A DNA stretch of 64,000 nt from contig NZ_JBJJBQ010000006.1 in assembly GCF_045446075.1 (NCBI RefSeq), positions 1-64,000 of the forward strand. The letters run 5' to 3'. Position 1 is the first letter of the stretch. Every line of letters starts with the position of its first letter. Positions 9,066-17,510 of this stretch are shown one piece after another. Made by a program: the position numbers and the translations under genes. The notes under the pieces are model-generated. The model did no database searches. It saw only the letters and a list, made by a program, of their open reading frames with translations, and was not told the origin of the DNA. The DNA is from Flavisericum labens. Lineage in GTDB: Bacteria > Bacteroidota > Bacteroidia > Flavobacteriales > Flavobacteriaceae.

Positions 9066-11984
9066 TTATTCAACTATCGCTTCATAAATAAGCCGTTGTA
9101 TTTCTGTCCTAATATTTTTTCTTAACAATAAATTTTTTCCAGCTGTGGGATAAGTTCTATTTGCCAAGAACACATAGACAATTTCTTCTTCTGGATCAGC
9201 CCACGCATAAGTACCTGTAAACCCTGAATGCCCGAAGCTCGTCATAGATATGCATCCGCAAGTTGGCCCTTTGTCTCCTAATTGAGGTTTATCAAAACCT
9301 ATTCCTCTTCTATTGTTTTTATGGCAAAAGTAACACTTGTTAAACTTTTCAATAGTTTCAGGTTTTAAAAAGCGTTTTCCTCCATAAAAACCCTTTTGTA
9401 AATACATTTGCATAATTTTAGCCACGTCGTTAGCATTACTAAAAACACCGGCATGGCCACCAATACCATCTTGCATAGCCGCTCCCATATCATGCACATA
9501 ACCATGCACCTCCTGATGTCTGTAATAATCATCTACCTCTGTTGGAACAATTTTCTTGTCACTTATCTTATGATATGGATTATACATAGTATAATTGGCT
9601 CCTAAAGGTTCATAAAAATGTGATTGCGCCAATTGCTCTAATGTTCTGTCGTAATGGTACTCAATAAATTTCTTTAAAATATAATATGGAAAATCGCTGT
9701 ATCGGTAACGCAAGGTTGAAAGTAGCTCTGAATCTTTTATGATTTTAGGAATGGAGTCCTGATAATCAGTACGCAAATAAAGGTTTTTTGCTACTTCAAT
9801 GTTAAAGTCATCACTACGTTCTGTTCTATAATATTTAGGACTCGGATGCCTTGTAACCGAATCAAGAGTATGATAGTAAAACGGCTCCCACGGCCGTAAA
9901 CGGGCATAATGCGACAGCATGCTTTTTACCGTAACATCTTCTTTATTTGACCCTTTGTATTCTGGTAAGATTTCCGGTAGTTTTGTATCTAAAGACACAA
10001 TGCCCTGCTCTTCTAGTTCCATTACTAAAGGTAAGGTAGCTAAAATTTTTGTTAACGACGCTACGTCGTAAATATCGTCGAAAGACACTTTGTCTTTGCC
10101 CTTATAAGTATGCTTACCAAAATTTTTATTGTAAATGACATTCCCTTTCCTAGCAATCAAAAGCTGTATCCCGGGCGTCATCATAGAGTCTACAGCCATT
10201 TGCGCCAATGAATCCACTTTTTTCAATTTATAAGAGCTCATCCCCATACGTTCTGGAATGGTATACCCTAGTCGTTCAATGGCATTAAGCCGAATACCTG
10301 TACCTTGTTTGAAATAGGGCTGAATGGAAACAGGAAGTTCGCCTTTGGCCTCAATGGCACCAAAAATTAATTGGGCAGATTTCTGTTGAGCTATCTCACT
10401 ATTTTGATAGCTTACAATTATACTTGAAATATTATCAATACTTTTTAAATCTGAAAGTGCATATGGCTTAACAAAAGCATCAAGAACAACTGTAGTGGTT
10501 TTGGATATTTCGTCAATCCAAACTTGCTCTTGTTTTGAAAGTTTATACGATTTCCATGGACTTTCGTTTGAGCGATGAAAACCGATAATAACCGTATTAT
10601 ACGGTTTTAACTTGCCTATTAAACCGAACAAATTGTCGTCTTCTATGAGGTGAACTTTCCCATATTTTTTCAACTCATTGTAAAATGGTGAACCGTCATC
10701 GTCCCCAAATTTAACGTAGGCAATAGATTTCGTTTCTAAATCCTGAAAAGGCACCAAGTCATTTTCATTTTTCACAACCGTTATGGCATTTTCCAAAAGC
10801 TCTTCGTATAATGCATCGTCTTTAATTCGGTTTAAGTCTTTAGATAAATTATACATCCCGATGGGTTCGTATTGGTGCAAACCCACTTTATATTTAGCCA
10901 TCAATATCTTTTTGACAGAATGTTCTAATCGAGAATCACTAATATCACCATTATTGTAGGCTTCGATAATTTTTGACACACCAACACCAACATCTTCAGA
11001 CATGAGCATCACGTCATTACCCGCCAAAAAGGCCGCCAGATCAATAGCACCAGTTTCACTAAAATCGGCCGCACCTTTCATGGTAAGGGCATCAGTAAAA
11101 ATAAGACCTTGAAACCCTAATTTTTCCTTTAAAATATCGGTTACTATATGTTTTGAAAGTGAAGACGGATACCCCTCTCGAGGCTCTAAACTCGGTACAT
11201 TTAAATGCGCCACCATAACACTGGACAAACCTTCCTTTATTAGTTTTTTATATGGATAAAGTTCGATGGAATCGATTCTTTTTTCATTAAAACCAATTGT
11301 TGGCAGGGTTTTATGGGAATCTTGGTCGGTATCGCCATGACCAGGAAAATGTTTGGCATTAGCCAAAACCCCAGCACTTTGCATCCCTTTCATAAATGCA
11401 GAAGCTTTTACGGTAACATTATCCCTATCCTCACCAAAAGACCTATTTCCTATAATAGGATTTAAGGGGTTAGTATTGATATCCACTACTGGAGCGAAAT
11501 TAAAATGAACGCCCAAACGTTTGCAATGCTCACCTATTTGGCGCCCTGTTTGCTCAACCAACTTATTATCTTTTATAGCGCCCAAAGTCATATTCCATGG
11601 GAAGGCATAGGTAGAATCTAATCGCATACTTAAACCCCATTCTGCATCCATGCCAATCAGTAATGGAATTTTTGAAGCGGCTTGAAGTTCGTTGCTGAGT
11701 TTTGCCTGTCTATAGGGACCTCCGTTTGAGTATATAATACCACCTATACGATGGTCTTTAATAAGTTTTACAACCTTGTTTTTTGTTTGTAAATCTTGAT
11801 TGGACATCACTTGCACCATGTACAACTGCCCCACTTTTTCTTTCAATGTTAATGATGCGTATACACTATCTACCCACTTTTTTTGGGATTCGGCATCGTT
11901 AGCCAAAAGCGGATTTACTTCACTTTGGGCCTGACTTAACAGTACCAAAAAGAAAAGAAAAAGACTTAAAAAGATTCGACACAT
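9066..11984 (-). CDS. Fusion of glycoside hydrolase family 3 (NagZ-like) and serine beta-lactamase-like hydrolase
   Basis: About 972 residues from the chosen start. The N-terminus MCRIFLSLFLFFLVLLSQAQS is a signal peptide, so start 11984 is preferred to the in-frame 12032. The first half is a GH3 domain with the NagZ-type loop 'KHFPGHGDTDQDSH' and 'LIFTDALTMKGA' containing the nucleophile Asp, followed by a GH3 C-terminal-like domain. The last ~380 residues are a class C beta-lactamase/D-Ala-D-Ala-peptidase-like domain with SxxK (SLTK in 'YDVASLTKI'), a YSD motif and 'FGHSGFTGT'. Family knowledge suggests periplasmic beta-N-acetylglucosaminidase plus muropeptide or ester hydrolysis in cell-wall recycling. 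The two-domain form is common in Bacteroidota. Confidence 0.88.
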   Translation of the reverse strand: MCRIFLSLFLFFLVLLSQAQSEVNPLLANDAESQKKWVDSVYASLTLKEKVGQLYMVQVMSNQDLQTKNKVVKLIKDHRIGGIIYSNGGPYRQAKLSNELQAASKIPLLIGMDAEWGLSMRLDSTYAFPWNMTLGAIKDNKLVEQTGRQIGEHCKRLGVHFNFAPVVDINTNPLNPIIGNRSFGEDRDNVTVKASAFMKGMQSAGVLANAKHFPGHGDTDQDSHKTLPTIGFNEKRIDSIELYPYKKLIKEGLSSVMVAHLNVPSLEPREGYPSSLSKHIVTDILKEKLGFQGLIFTDALTMKGAADFSETGAIDLAAFLAGNDVMLMSEDVGVGVSKIIEAYNNGDISDSRLEHSVKKILMAKYKVGLHQYEPIGMYNLSKDLNRIKDDALYEELLENAITVVKNENDLVPFQDLETKSIAYVKFGDDDGSPFYNELKKYGKVHLIEDDNLFGLIGKLKPYNTVIIGFHRSNESPWKSYKLSKQEQVWIDEISKTTTVVLDAFVKPYALSDLKSIDNISSIIVSYQNSEIAQQKSAQLIFGAIEAKGELPVSIQPYFKQGTGIRLNAIERLGYTIPERMGMSSYKLKKVDSLAQMAVDSMMTPGIQLLIARKGNVIYNKNFGKHTYKGKDKVSFDDIYDVASLTKILATLPLVMELEEQGIVSLDTKLPEILPEYKGSNKEDVTVKSMLSHYARLRPWEPFYYHTLDSVTRHPSPKYYRTERSDDFNIEVAKNLYLRTDYQDSIPKIIKDSELLSTLRYRYSDFPYYILKKFIEYHYDRTLEQLAQSHFYEPLGANYTMYNPYHKISDKKIVPTEVDDYYRHQEVHGYVHDMGAAMQDGIGGHAGVFSNANDVAKIMQMYLQKGFYGGKRFLKPETIEKFNKCYFCHKNNRRGIGFDKPQLGDKGPTCGCISMTSFGHSGFTGTYAWADPEEEIVYVFLANRTYPTAGKNLLLRKNIRTEIQRLIYEAIVE

Positions 11985-12100
11985 AAGATATAGATTAAGG
12001 GAAATTATTAGATATTCTAATAACCGTGCCAAAATAATGTTTTTAAGAAGAAGATAAAAAGACTTTAAGATAGATTTATAAAGAAACAGTTAACCAAAAC

Positions 12101-12586
12101 TTATTTCAAAAACCTACTATGCCAGCTCTCGCTTGCAGGAACTTCCCAGTTTTCGTTAAACTCGGCAATATTGGTAACTAAATTATTAAAAACAATCGTG
12201 TTTTTTGATACCGCCTTATCTTTTGCCATTTTTCTAAAATCTGATAATGGCTTGTAGGCTACAAATTCACCTTGTTTATAGGATACGTTCATTTTATCCA
12301 ATAAGTCAACATTATATGCTTTCTCCAATTGTTGAATAAAATTTACTGAGGCATCAATTGAGCACCCTGTAGCCTTATTCAATTTTTGATTTAAACCGAT
12401 AATAATAAATCGCTTATATTTAATTAAATACCCTGCCTGCAATCCGCTACCATGCGCTGTCCAGTTTTCTAAAAACGTGTTTAGCTTCTGTTGAATCTCT
12501 TCAATTTCATCTGGTGAAAATGAACGGTTGGCTTGGTAAATCCAAACTCTTGATTCTTCTGGTAATCTATTAAAATCTACTAGCAT
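12101..12586 (-). CDS. Conserved flavobacterial protein, often mislabelled 'ABC transporter ATPase'
   Basis: A 161-residue soluble protein beginning MLVDFNRLPEESRVWIYQANR. I recognise it as a conserved Flavobacteriaceae family that carries an 'ABC transporter ATPase' label in databases. No Walker A, Walker B or ABC signature motif is visible, so that label is not supported. Visible features are a predicted helix-rich N-terminus, a central 'TGCSIDASVNFIQQLE' segment and the ending 'ESWHSRFLK'. It lies 54 bp downstream of the CCG-domain gene in the same direction, so it is probably cotranscribed. Function unknown. Confidence 0.75.
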   Translation of the reverse strand: MLVDFNRLPEESRVWIYQANRSFSPDEIEEIQQKLNTFLENWTAHGSGLQAGYLIKYKRFIIIGLNQKLNKATGCSIDASVNFIQQLEKAYNVDLLDKMNVSYKQGEFVAYKPLSDFRKMAKDKAVSKNTIVFNNLVTNIAEFNENWEVPASESWHSRFLK

Positions 12587-12640
12587 TTTTATATTTCTGA
12601 TTTGTTTAGAAATGAGGCTTAACTACATTCAACAACAAAA

Positions 12641-13435
12641 TTACAATCCTTTTGCATTAGCAACTAACTCGGCCACATCCATAACACTTATGTCGTTTTC
12701 TTTTTCTTTAGCTTTCACCCCATCGGTCATCATGGTGTTACAATAAGGACAACCTGTTGCAATAACACTAGGATTTGTTTCAAGGGCATCTTCGGTTCGC
12801 AACACATTAACGTCTTTATCCCCTTTTTCGGGCTCTTTAAACATTTGTGCTCCGCCAGCACCACAACATAAAGCTGTTCTGCGATTGCGCTTCATTTCTT
12901 GTAATTCTACACCCAACATATTCAACAAGTTTCTTGGTGCTTCGAATACGCTATTTGCTCTTCCCAAATAACATGGATCATGAAATGTAATGCGTTTTCC
13001 TTTGAGTGCCGTATCGCTTTCAACTTTTAATTTTCCCGAATTGATTAATTCTTCAATAAATTGTGTGTGATGTTGCACCTGATAGGTACCGCCTAAAGAA
13101 GGATATTCGTTTTTTAATGTATTGTAGGAATGTGGGCAAGCCGTAACAATACGCTTTACCTCATAGGCATTCAAAATTTCTATATTTGCAACGGCCTGCA
13201 TTTGAAACAAAAATTCATTTCCGGCACGTTTTGCAACGTCTCCCGTGCAGCTTTCTTCGGTTCCTAAAACGGCAAAATCGACTTGGGCTTCATTAAGAAT
13301 TTTCACAAAAGCTCTTGTTATTTTTTTTGCTCTATCATCATAACTTCCTGCAGAGCCTACCCAGAACAAAATTTCAGGTTGTCTACCTTCTGCCATACAT
13401 TCTGCCATGGTTAGCACTTTTAACACTTCGCTCAT
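12641..13435 (-). CDS. CCG-domain (Fe-S)-binding oxidoreductase subunit
   Basis: A 264-residue cytoplasmic protein with two cysteine-rich CCG-type segments. The first is 'ACPHSYNTLKNEYP...HHTQF' followed by 'HDPCYLGR', and the second is 'ALCCGAGGAQMF...TGCPYCNTMM'. This is the heterodisulfide-reductase subunit B / GlpC / LutA fold that binds a non-cubane or 4Fe-4S cluster. The two-cluster membrane Fe-S protein encoded at 13853-15166 supplies the complementary subunit, so the pair probably forms a membrane-linked oxidoreductase. Substrate and electron partner are not evident. One small secreted-protein gene (13465-13845) lies between them. Confidence 0.88.
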   Translation of the reverse strand: MSEVLKVLTMAECMAEGRQPEILFWVGSAGSYDDRAKKITRAFVKILNEAQVDFAVLGTEESCTGDVAKRAGNEFLFQMQAVANIEILNAYEVKRIVTACPHSYNTLKNEYPSLGGTYQVQHHTQFIEELINSGKLKVESDTALKGKRITFHDPCYLGRANSVFEAPRNLLNMLGVELQEMKRNRRTALCCGAGGAQMFKEPEKGDKDVNVLRTEDALETNPSVIATGCPYCNTMMTDGVKAKEKENDISVMDVAELVANAKGL

Positions 13436-13464
13436 GAGTTATTTTTTTAATAAAGACGAAATCT

Positions 13465-13845
13465 TTAATTCTTTTGTTCTTTTATTTCTAATACAGAATC
13501 CTGCTCATGCTGTAGGTTTTCTTCTCGCATCCTTGCAAAATCCTTCTTTGCAATTCTTATATATAAGGCATGTCTATACCTACCTCTTTCTTGTCTAATA
13601 TTTTTATCGTACCTCGCAAAATACGTCCTGTTATATGCCTCGTTAGCAATCTGCTCCTTTTGATATTTAGTACAGTAATCGCAAAATACTTTTTTTACCC
13701 GAATTGCTTTTACCTGTCGATTACTGTAATCTATTTCTGTATAGACTTTTATTTGTAAAGAATCCTTTTGATACCCAACCTGAGCTCCTGCTTTTTCTAC
13801 CAAAAAAATAAAAATTATAGTTGCTATGGTGATTGAATATTTCAT
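13465..13845 (-). CDS. Small secreted protein of unknown function
   Basis: A 126-residue protein with a signal peptide (MKYSITIATIIFIFLVEKAGAQ). The mature part is strongly basic and Arg/Lys/Tyr-rich, with one CxxC pair ('FCDYCTKYQ'). It lies between two genes for Fe-S oxidoreductase subunits, with 7 bp to the upstream gene and 29 bp to the downstream one, so it is surely cotranscribed. I do not recognise the family. The CxxC might be redox-active or structural. Confidence 0.6.
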   Translation of the reverse strand: MKYSITIATIIFIFLVEKAGAQVGYQKDSLQIKVYTEIDYSNRQVKAIRVKKVFCDYCTKYQKEQIANEAYNRTYFARYDKNIRQERGRYRHALYIRIAKKDFARMREENLQHEQDSVLEIKEQKN

Positions 13846-13852
13846 TTTTCAT

Positions 13853-15166
13853 TTACTCGTCTTTCCAGTTCAATCGGTCCATCTGGTTATACGGCCATGG
13901 GGCACCGTTATTTTCAATATTAGTCATCATATTATTTAACTCAGTTGGAGCGGCACTTTGCTCCATAACCAAATATCGACGCATTTCTAATATTATAGAC
14001 AGTGGATCAATACTTACTGGGCAGGCCTCTACACAGGCATTACAAGTGGTGCATGCCCAAAGCTCTTCTGTTGAAATGTAATCACCTAAGAGTTGCTTAC
14101 CGTCATCTTTAAATTCGCCCTTATTCGCATCAATATTTTTACCCACTTCTTCTAAACGGTCGCGGGTATCCATCATTATTTTTCGAGGAGACAATTTTTT
14201 TCCTGTTAAATTCGCCGGGCATTCGCTGGTGCATCGCCCACATTCGGTACATGTGTAAGCATTTAGCAATTGCACCCAACTTAAATCGTGCACATCACTT
14301 GCTCCAAATTTTGCAGGCATTTCATCTTCCTCACCTTCAACAGGTACAGCAAAGGGGTCTGCATTTGGATCCATCATCATTTTAACCTCCTTGGTTACAG
14401 CCTCAAGGTTGTTCATTTGCCCTTTAGGGGTTAACTTTCCATAATATGTGTTTGGAAACGCAAGTAGAATATGTAGGTGCTTTGAAAAATACAGGTAATT
14501 CAAAAACACCAATATGCCTACAATATGTAGCCACCAGGCACCACGCTCTATAACATGTAGAGTTGATTCAGACATACCGCTAAACCAAGGCGCTATATGT
14601 TGACTAATGATATTGCCCGAATTTAATTGCTGGAATTGAACATCGGTGGCATTCATGATTAAGAACAATATCATCAAAACCATTTCGAAATACAATATGA
14701 AATTACCGTCATTTTTAGGCCAAGATGTCATTTCACTTTTCCAGAAGCGCGCTAATTTTATAACGTTTCTTCTAATCCAAAACACAATAACAGCAACAAA
14801 CACCAAAATGGCTAAAACTTCAAAAGTGCCAATTAATATGCCGTATATTGATTCTGGCAAGACTTTAAGGCCTATTCTATGGGTGCCAAAAACACCGTCG
14901 ATTATAATTTCTAAGACTTCAATGTTAATTACAATAAATCCCACATAAACAATCACATGCAGTAATCCAGCGATGGGCCGCCGTACCATTTTACTTTGCC
15001 CAAAGGCAATCAATGCCATATTGCGCAAGCGCTCACCTCTATTATCGCTAACACTTAAATCTTGTCCTAGCTTAATGTTTCGAACTAGTTTCTTAACATT
15101 TCTTGCAAAAAAGCCAATACCAAGTATAAGTATAATAGCAAAAATTGCGTTGGGGAGATAATCCAT
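13853..15166 (-). CDS. Membrane (Fe-S)-binding oxidoreductase with two 4Fe-4S clusters
   Basis: A 437-residue protein. The N-terminal ~240 residues contain several transmembrane helices, including 'GLLHVIVYVGFIVINIEVLEI' and 'IVGILVFLNYLYFSKHLHILLAF', with histidines that could bind heme as in respiratory nitrate reductase gamma-like subunits. The C-terminal part has two 4Fe-4S motifs, CTECGRCTSECP (about residue 295) and CTTCNACVEACP (about 370). With the CCG-domain protein at 12641 it forms a heterodisulfide-reductase-like or GlpC-like membrane oxidoreductase. The electron donor is unknown. It lies 13 bp after the mlaD-type gene. Confidence 0.88.
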   Translation of the reverse strand: MDYLPNAIFAIILILGIGFFARNVKKLVRNIKLGQDLSVSDNRGERLRNMALIAFGQSKMVRRPIAGLLHVIVYVGFIVINIEVLEIIIDGVFGTHRIGLKVLPESIYGILIGTFEVLAILVFVAVIVFWIRRNVIKLARFWKSEMTSWPKNDGNFILYFEMVLMILFLIMNATDVQFQQLNSGNIISQHIAPWFSGMSESTLHVIERGAWWLHIVGILVFLNYLYFSKHLHILLAFPNTYYGKLTPKGQMNNLEAVTKEVKMMMDPNADPFAVPVEGEEDEMPAKFGASDVHDLSWVQLLNAYTCTECGRCTSECPANLTGKKLSPRKIMMDTRDRLEEVGKNIDANKGEFKDDGKQLLGDYISTEELWACTTCNACVEACPVSIDPLSIILEMRRYLVMEQSAAPTELNNMMTNIENNGAPWPYNQMDRLNWKDE

Positions 15167-15179
15167 ATTAAATGATTGA

Positions 15180-16142
15180 TTAATTATCTTCTTCTATTTC
15201 GTTGCCCTCGGCATCATAACGCTTAGGTTTTTTTCCGAATAAGGAAAAGTGAACATAACGCTTTGGGTTGAGCTTCATGTCTTCAAGAAGCTGCTCTAAT
15301 TGTAAAGTGGCGCCCTCTAAATTATTGTATAAACCTTCGTCTTTTAAAAGCTTCCCTATAGAACCATTCCCATTTTCCATTCCTCCCATAATTTGGTTGA
15401 AATTAGACAATGTTGATTCGAGGTCTGCTATGATTTCATCCAAATTAGATTCGGAAATTTTGCTAGTAATTTTAGCCAAATTTCCAGTGAGATTGTTCGC
15501 ATTTAAAAGCACACTATCAATACTTTCTTTATTCGATTCAACCATCTGATTCACAGATTCTGAAGTAGCTTTAAATGATTTTATGGTTAAACTTAATTCG
15601 GCGATACTGGTTTTTAAATTTTTCTTCGTTTTTTCATCAAAAACGTCGTTCATATTAGTTAACACCCCATCAGCACTTAACATCATTCTTTCAATTTTTT
15701 CCTGTAACGGAGTCAATCTTCGGTTTACCAATTCGGACAAACCTGCTTTTGTGCTCCCTGTCAGGAAATCACCATTTTTCGCTTGTTCAGCATCATCAAA
15801 TGCTGGCACAATGGCAATAGCTTTACCTCCTATCAGTCCGGTTTCATACAATTCAGCCTTACTGTTTTTAGAAAAGGCAAAATCGCTATTTACTAAAAGC
15901 TCAACTGAAAGCTTTCCTGAGCCATCTTCTTTAAAAGTAATTCTTGAAACTTTCCCAACGTTAAGTCCGTTAATGTTTACTGGCATTGAAGCGGTCAAAC
16001 CTTCAACATTATCGTATGTGGTATAAAGCGTTATGGATTTATCGAATAGGTTTTGACCTTTTAGATAATTAAATCCGAAAATAAATAGTGCAATTCCTAA
16101 AACTACTAATATACCTGTTTTTACTTCTTTTGATATTTTCAA
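15180..16142 (-). CDS. MlaD/MCE-domain protein (phospholipid transport substrate-binding component)
   Basis: A 320-residue protein with one N-terminal membrane anchor (GILVVLGIALFIFGFNYLKG) followed by an MCE domain ('TLYTTYDNVEGLTASMPVNINGLNVGKVSRI...'). A long helical tail with an acidic end ('NEIEEDN') follows. MlaD proteins form hexameric rings that carry lipids between the inner and outer membrane. No MlaE or MlaF gene is in view, so the permease and ATPase would have to be encoded elsewhere. It lies 51 bp downstream of the amidase gene. Confidence 0.87.
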   Translation of the reverse strand: MKISKEVKTGILVVLGIALFIFGFNYLKGQNLFDKSITLYTTYDNVEGLTASMPVNINGLNVGKVSRITFKEDGSGKLSVELLVNSDFAFSKNSKAELYETGLIGGKAIAIVPAFDDAEQAKNGDFLTGSTKAGLSELVNRRLTPLQEKIERMMLSADGVLTNMNDVFDEKTKKNLKTSIAELSLTIKSFKATSESVNQMVESNKESIDSVLLNANNLTGNLAKITSKISESNLDEIIADLESTLSNFNQIMGGMENGNGSIGKLLKDEGLYNNLEGATLQLEQLLEDMKLNPKRYVHFSLFGKKPKRYDAEGNEIEEDN

Positions 16143-16193
16143 AATATATGGATTTGGTAAACAAATTTAATATAAATTTAAAAAGAACAGGCT

Positions 16194-17294
16194 TTAATTT
16201 GCAGTTGATTTTAAGGCGTCGACCAAGGCTATCTTTTTACCATCTTTAAATGCAACGATAAAACTAGAGCCGTAACCTTTTTTTCTAGCCTCATTTTCAA
16301 ATTGTTGGGCTTTACTATAGCTGGAAGATTGTCCATAAAAATATTTAAACAAACTACCATCTTTTTGTTTGGAAACATTACTTAAACCATTAAAGTTATA
16401 AGGTTTAGTTTCTAATGATTTTGAACTAGCAGCAATTTGAACCTTAAATGTTATGTCGTTAGGAACGGATTCCTGAGAAACCCCTTCATTTTGTATGGCT
16501 TCGTAGCTACCAACGTTATTGGCTAGGCCATTTTTATACTCAAAAATAGCACTTGCTATTGCTGTTGATATTTCTGTTTGCCCCTTTTTTGAATTAAGAT
16601 AAGCTCCTTCATGCTTGTTTGTTACAAACCCTGTTTCAATTAGTACGCTAGGCATCGCCGTTTGATGAATAACCCATAAGCTAGCTTGTTTTACCCCTCT
16701 ACTTTTTCTGTTTAATTTGCCAACAAAATTTTTCTCAATAATACTAGCTAAAAGTATACTTTGGTCTGTATACTCCTCCGTAACAAGAGACAGTCCTAAG
16801 AGAGATTCGGGCGAATTAGGATTAAATCCTCCATAATTTTCTTCATAATTTTCTTCAAGGAAAATAACGGCATTTTCTGCCTTTGCTACCTCAAAATTTC
16901 GATTTGTATTCCCTACATCTAACACGTAAGTTTCAGTACCATAAGCTTGAGTATGATGCGCATTACAATGAATGGAAACAAACAAATCAGCCTCTGCTTT
17001 GTTTGCAATTTTAGGCCTTTCTTTAAGTTCAATGAACACATCTTTTTTTCGAGTGTAAATTACTTTTATGTCAGGGTTTTTCTCAAGCTGTCTACCTACT
17101 TCTAAAACGATTTTTAAGGCAATATCTTTTTCTTTATAACCATATTTTGAGGGTTTTCCCGGATCCTTGCCCCCATGGCCGGCATCAAGAACCACAACAA
17201 ACTTGTCTCTATTATTTACATCATTTGTTCTAAACGAAGTAAACGTTAATAAAGCTATAAAAGATACGAAAAGTAATATGTGTTGCGTTTTCAT
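16194..17294 (-). CDS. N-acetylmuramoyl-L-alanine amidase (Amidase_3)
   Basis: Zinc-dependent murein amidase of the AmiC/CwlV type. 'VVLDAGHGGKDPG' supplies the first zinc His, 'FVSIHCNAH' the later His, and 'VLIETGFVTNKHE' the catalytic Glu. The start at 17294 (MKTQHILLFVSFIALLTFTSF) gives a clean signal peptide and is preferred over the in-frame methionine three codons upstream. The C-terminal ~95 residues ('ITFKVQIAASSKSLETKP... KAQQFENEARKKGY') look like a divergent SPOR-type peptidoglycan-binding repeat. It cleaves peptide stems from glycan strands in the periplasm. It is the first gene of the minus-strand run and is divergent from the LptD-like gene. Confidence 0.9.
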   Translation of the reverse strand: MKTQHILLFVSFIALLTFTSFRTNDVNNRDKFVVVLDAGHGGKDPGKPSKYGYKEKDIALKIVLEVGRQLEKNPDIKVIYTRKKDVFIELKERPKIANKAEADLFVSIHCNAHHTQAYGTETYVLDVGNTNRNFEVAKAENAVIFLEENYEENYGGFNPNSPESLLGLSLVTEEYTDQSILLASIIEKNFVGKLNRKSRGVKQASLWVIHQTAMPSVLIETGFVTNKHEGAYLNSKKGQTEISTAIASAIFEYKNGLANNVGSYEAIQNEGVSQESVPNDITFKVQIAASSKSLETKPYNFNGLSNVSKQKDGSLFKYFYGQSSSYSKAQQFENEARKKGYGSSFIVAFKDGKKIALVDALKSTAN

Positions 17295-17454
17295 TTGGTA
17301 CATTATAATTTTGAACAGCTCAAAAACCTTATTCTACTTATGTTTTTATTGTTACAACGGGTATTAAACCCAGTTTATTACCCAGTAGAATTAAGCGCGG
17401 TTTTAATTTTAAATTTTTTAATTGAATATTAAATCAATCCCAGAAAAATATATG

Positions 17455-17462
17455 TAATTTTG
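17455..17462 (+). promoter_or_regulatory. Flavobacterial -7 promoter element upstream of the LptD-like gene
   Basis: TAATTTTG is an exact match to the Bacteroidota TAnnTTTG box. No convincing -33 TTG is seen at the usual spacing. It overlaps the TTG at 17460, so that codon is unlikely to be the translation start if the box is used. Confidence 0.5.
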
Positions 17463-17510
17463 GCTTTTCAAAAACCGAGCCATACTTTTACAAAAATACA
17501 TTTAAAAGCG

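Noticed and set aside
12101..12586. 'ABC transporter ATPase' label for the 161-residue protein
   Set aside because: No Walker A, Walker B or signature motif is present, so the label used in databases is not supported by the sequence.
17460..17462. TTG at 17460 as start of the LptD-like gene
   Set aside because: It overlaps an exact -7 promoter box and would add 17 residues ahead of a normal signal peptide. TTG at 17511 fits better.
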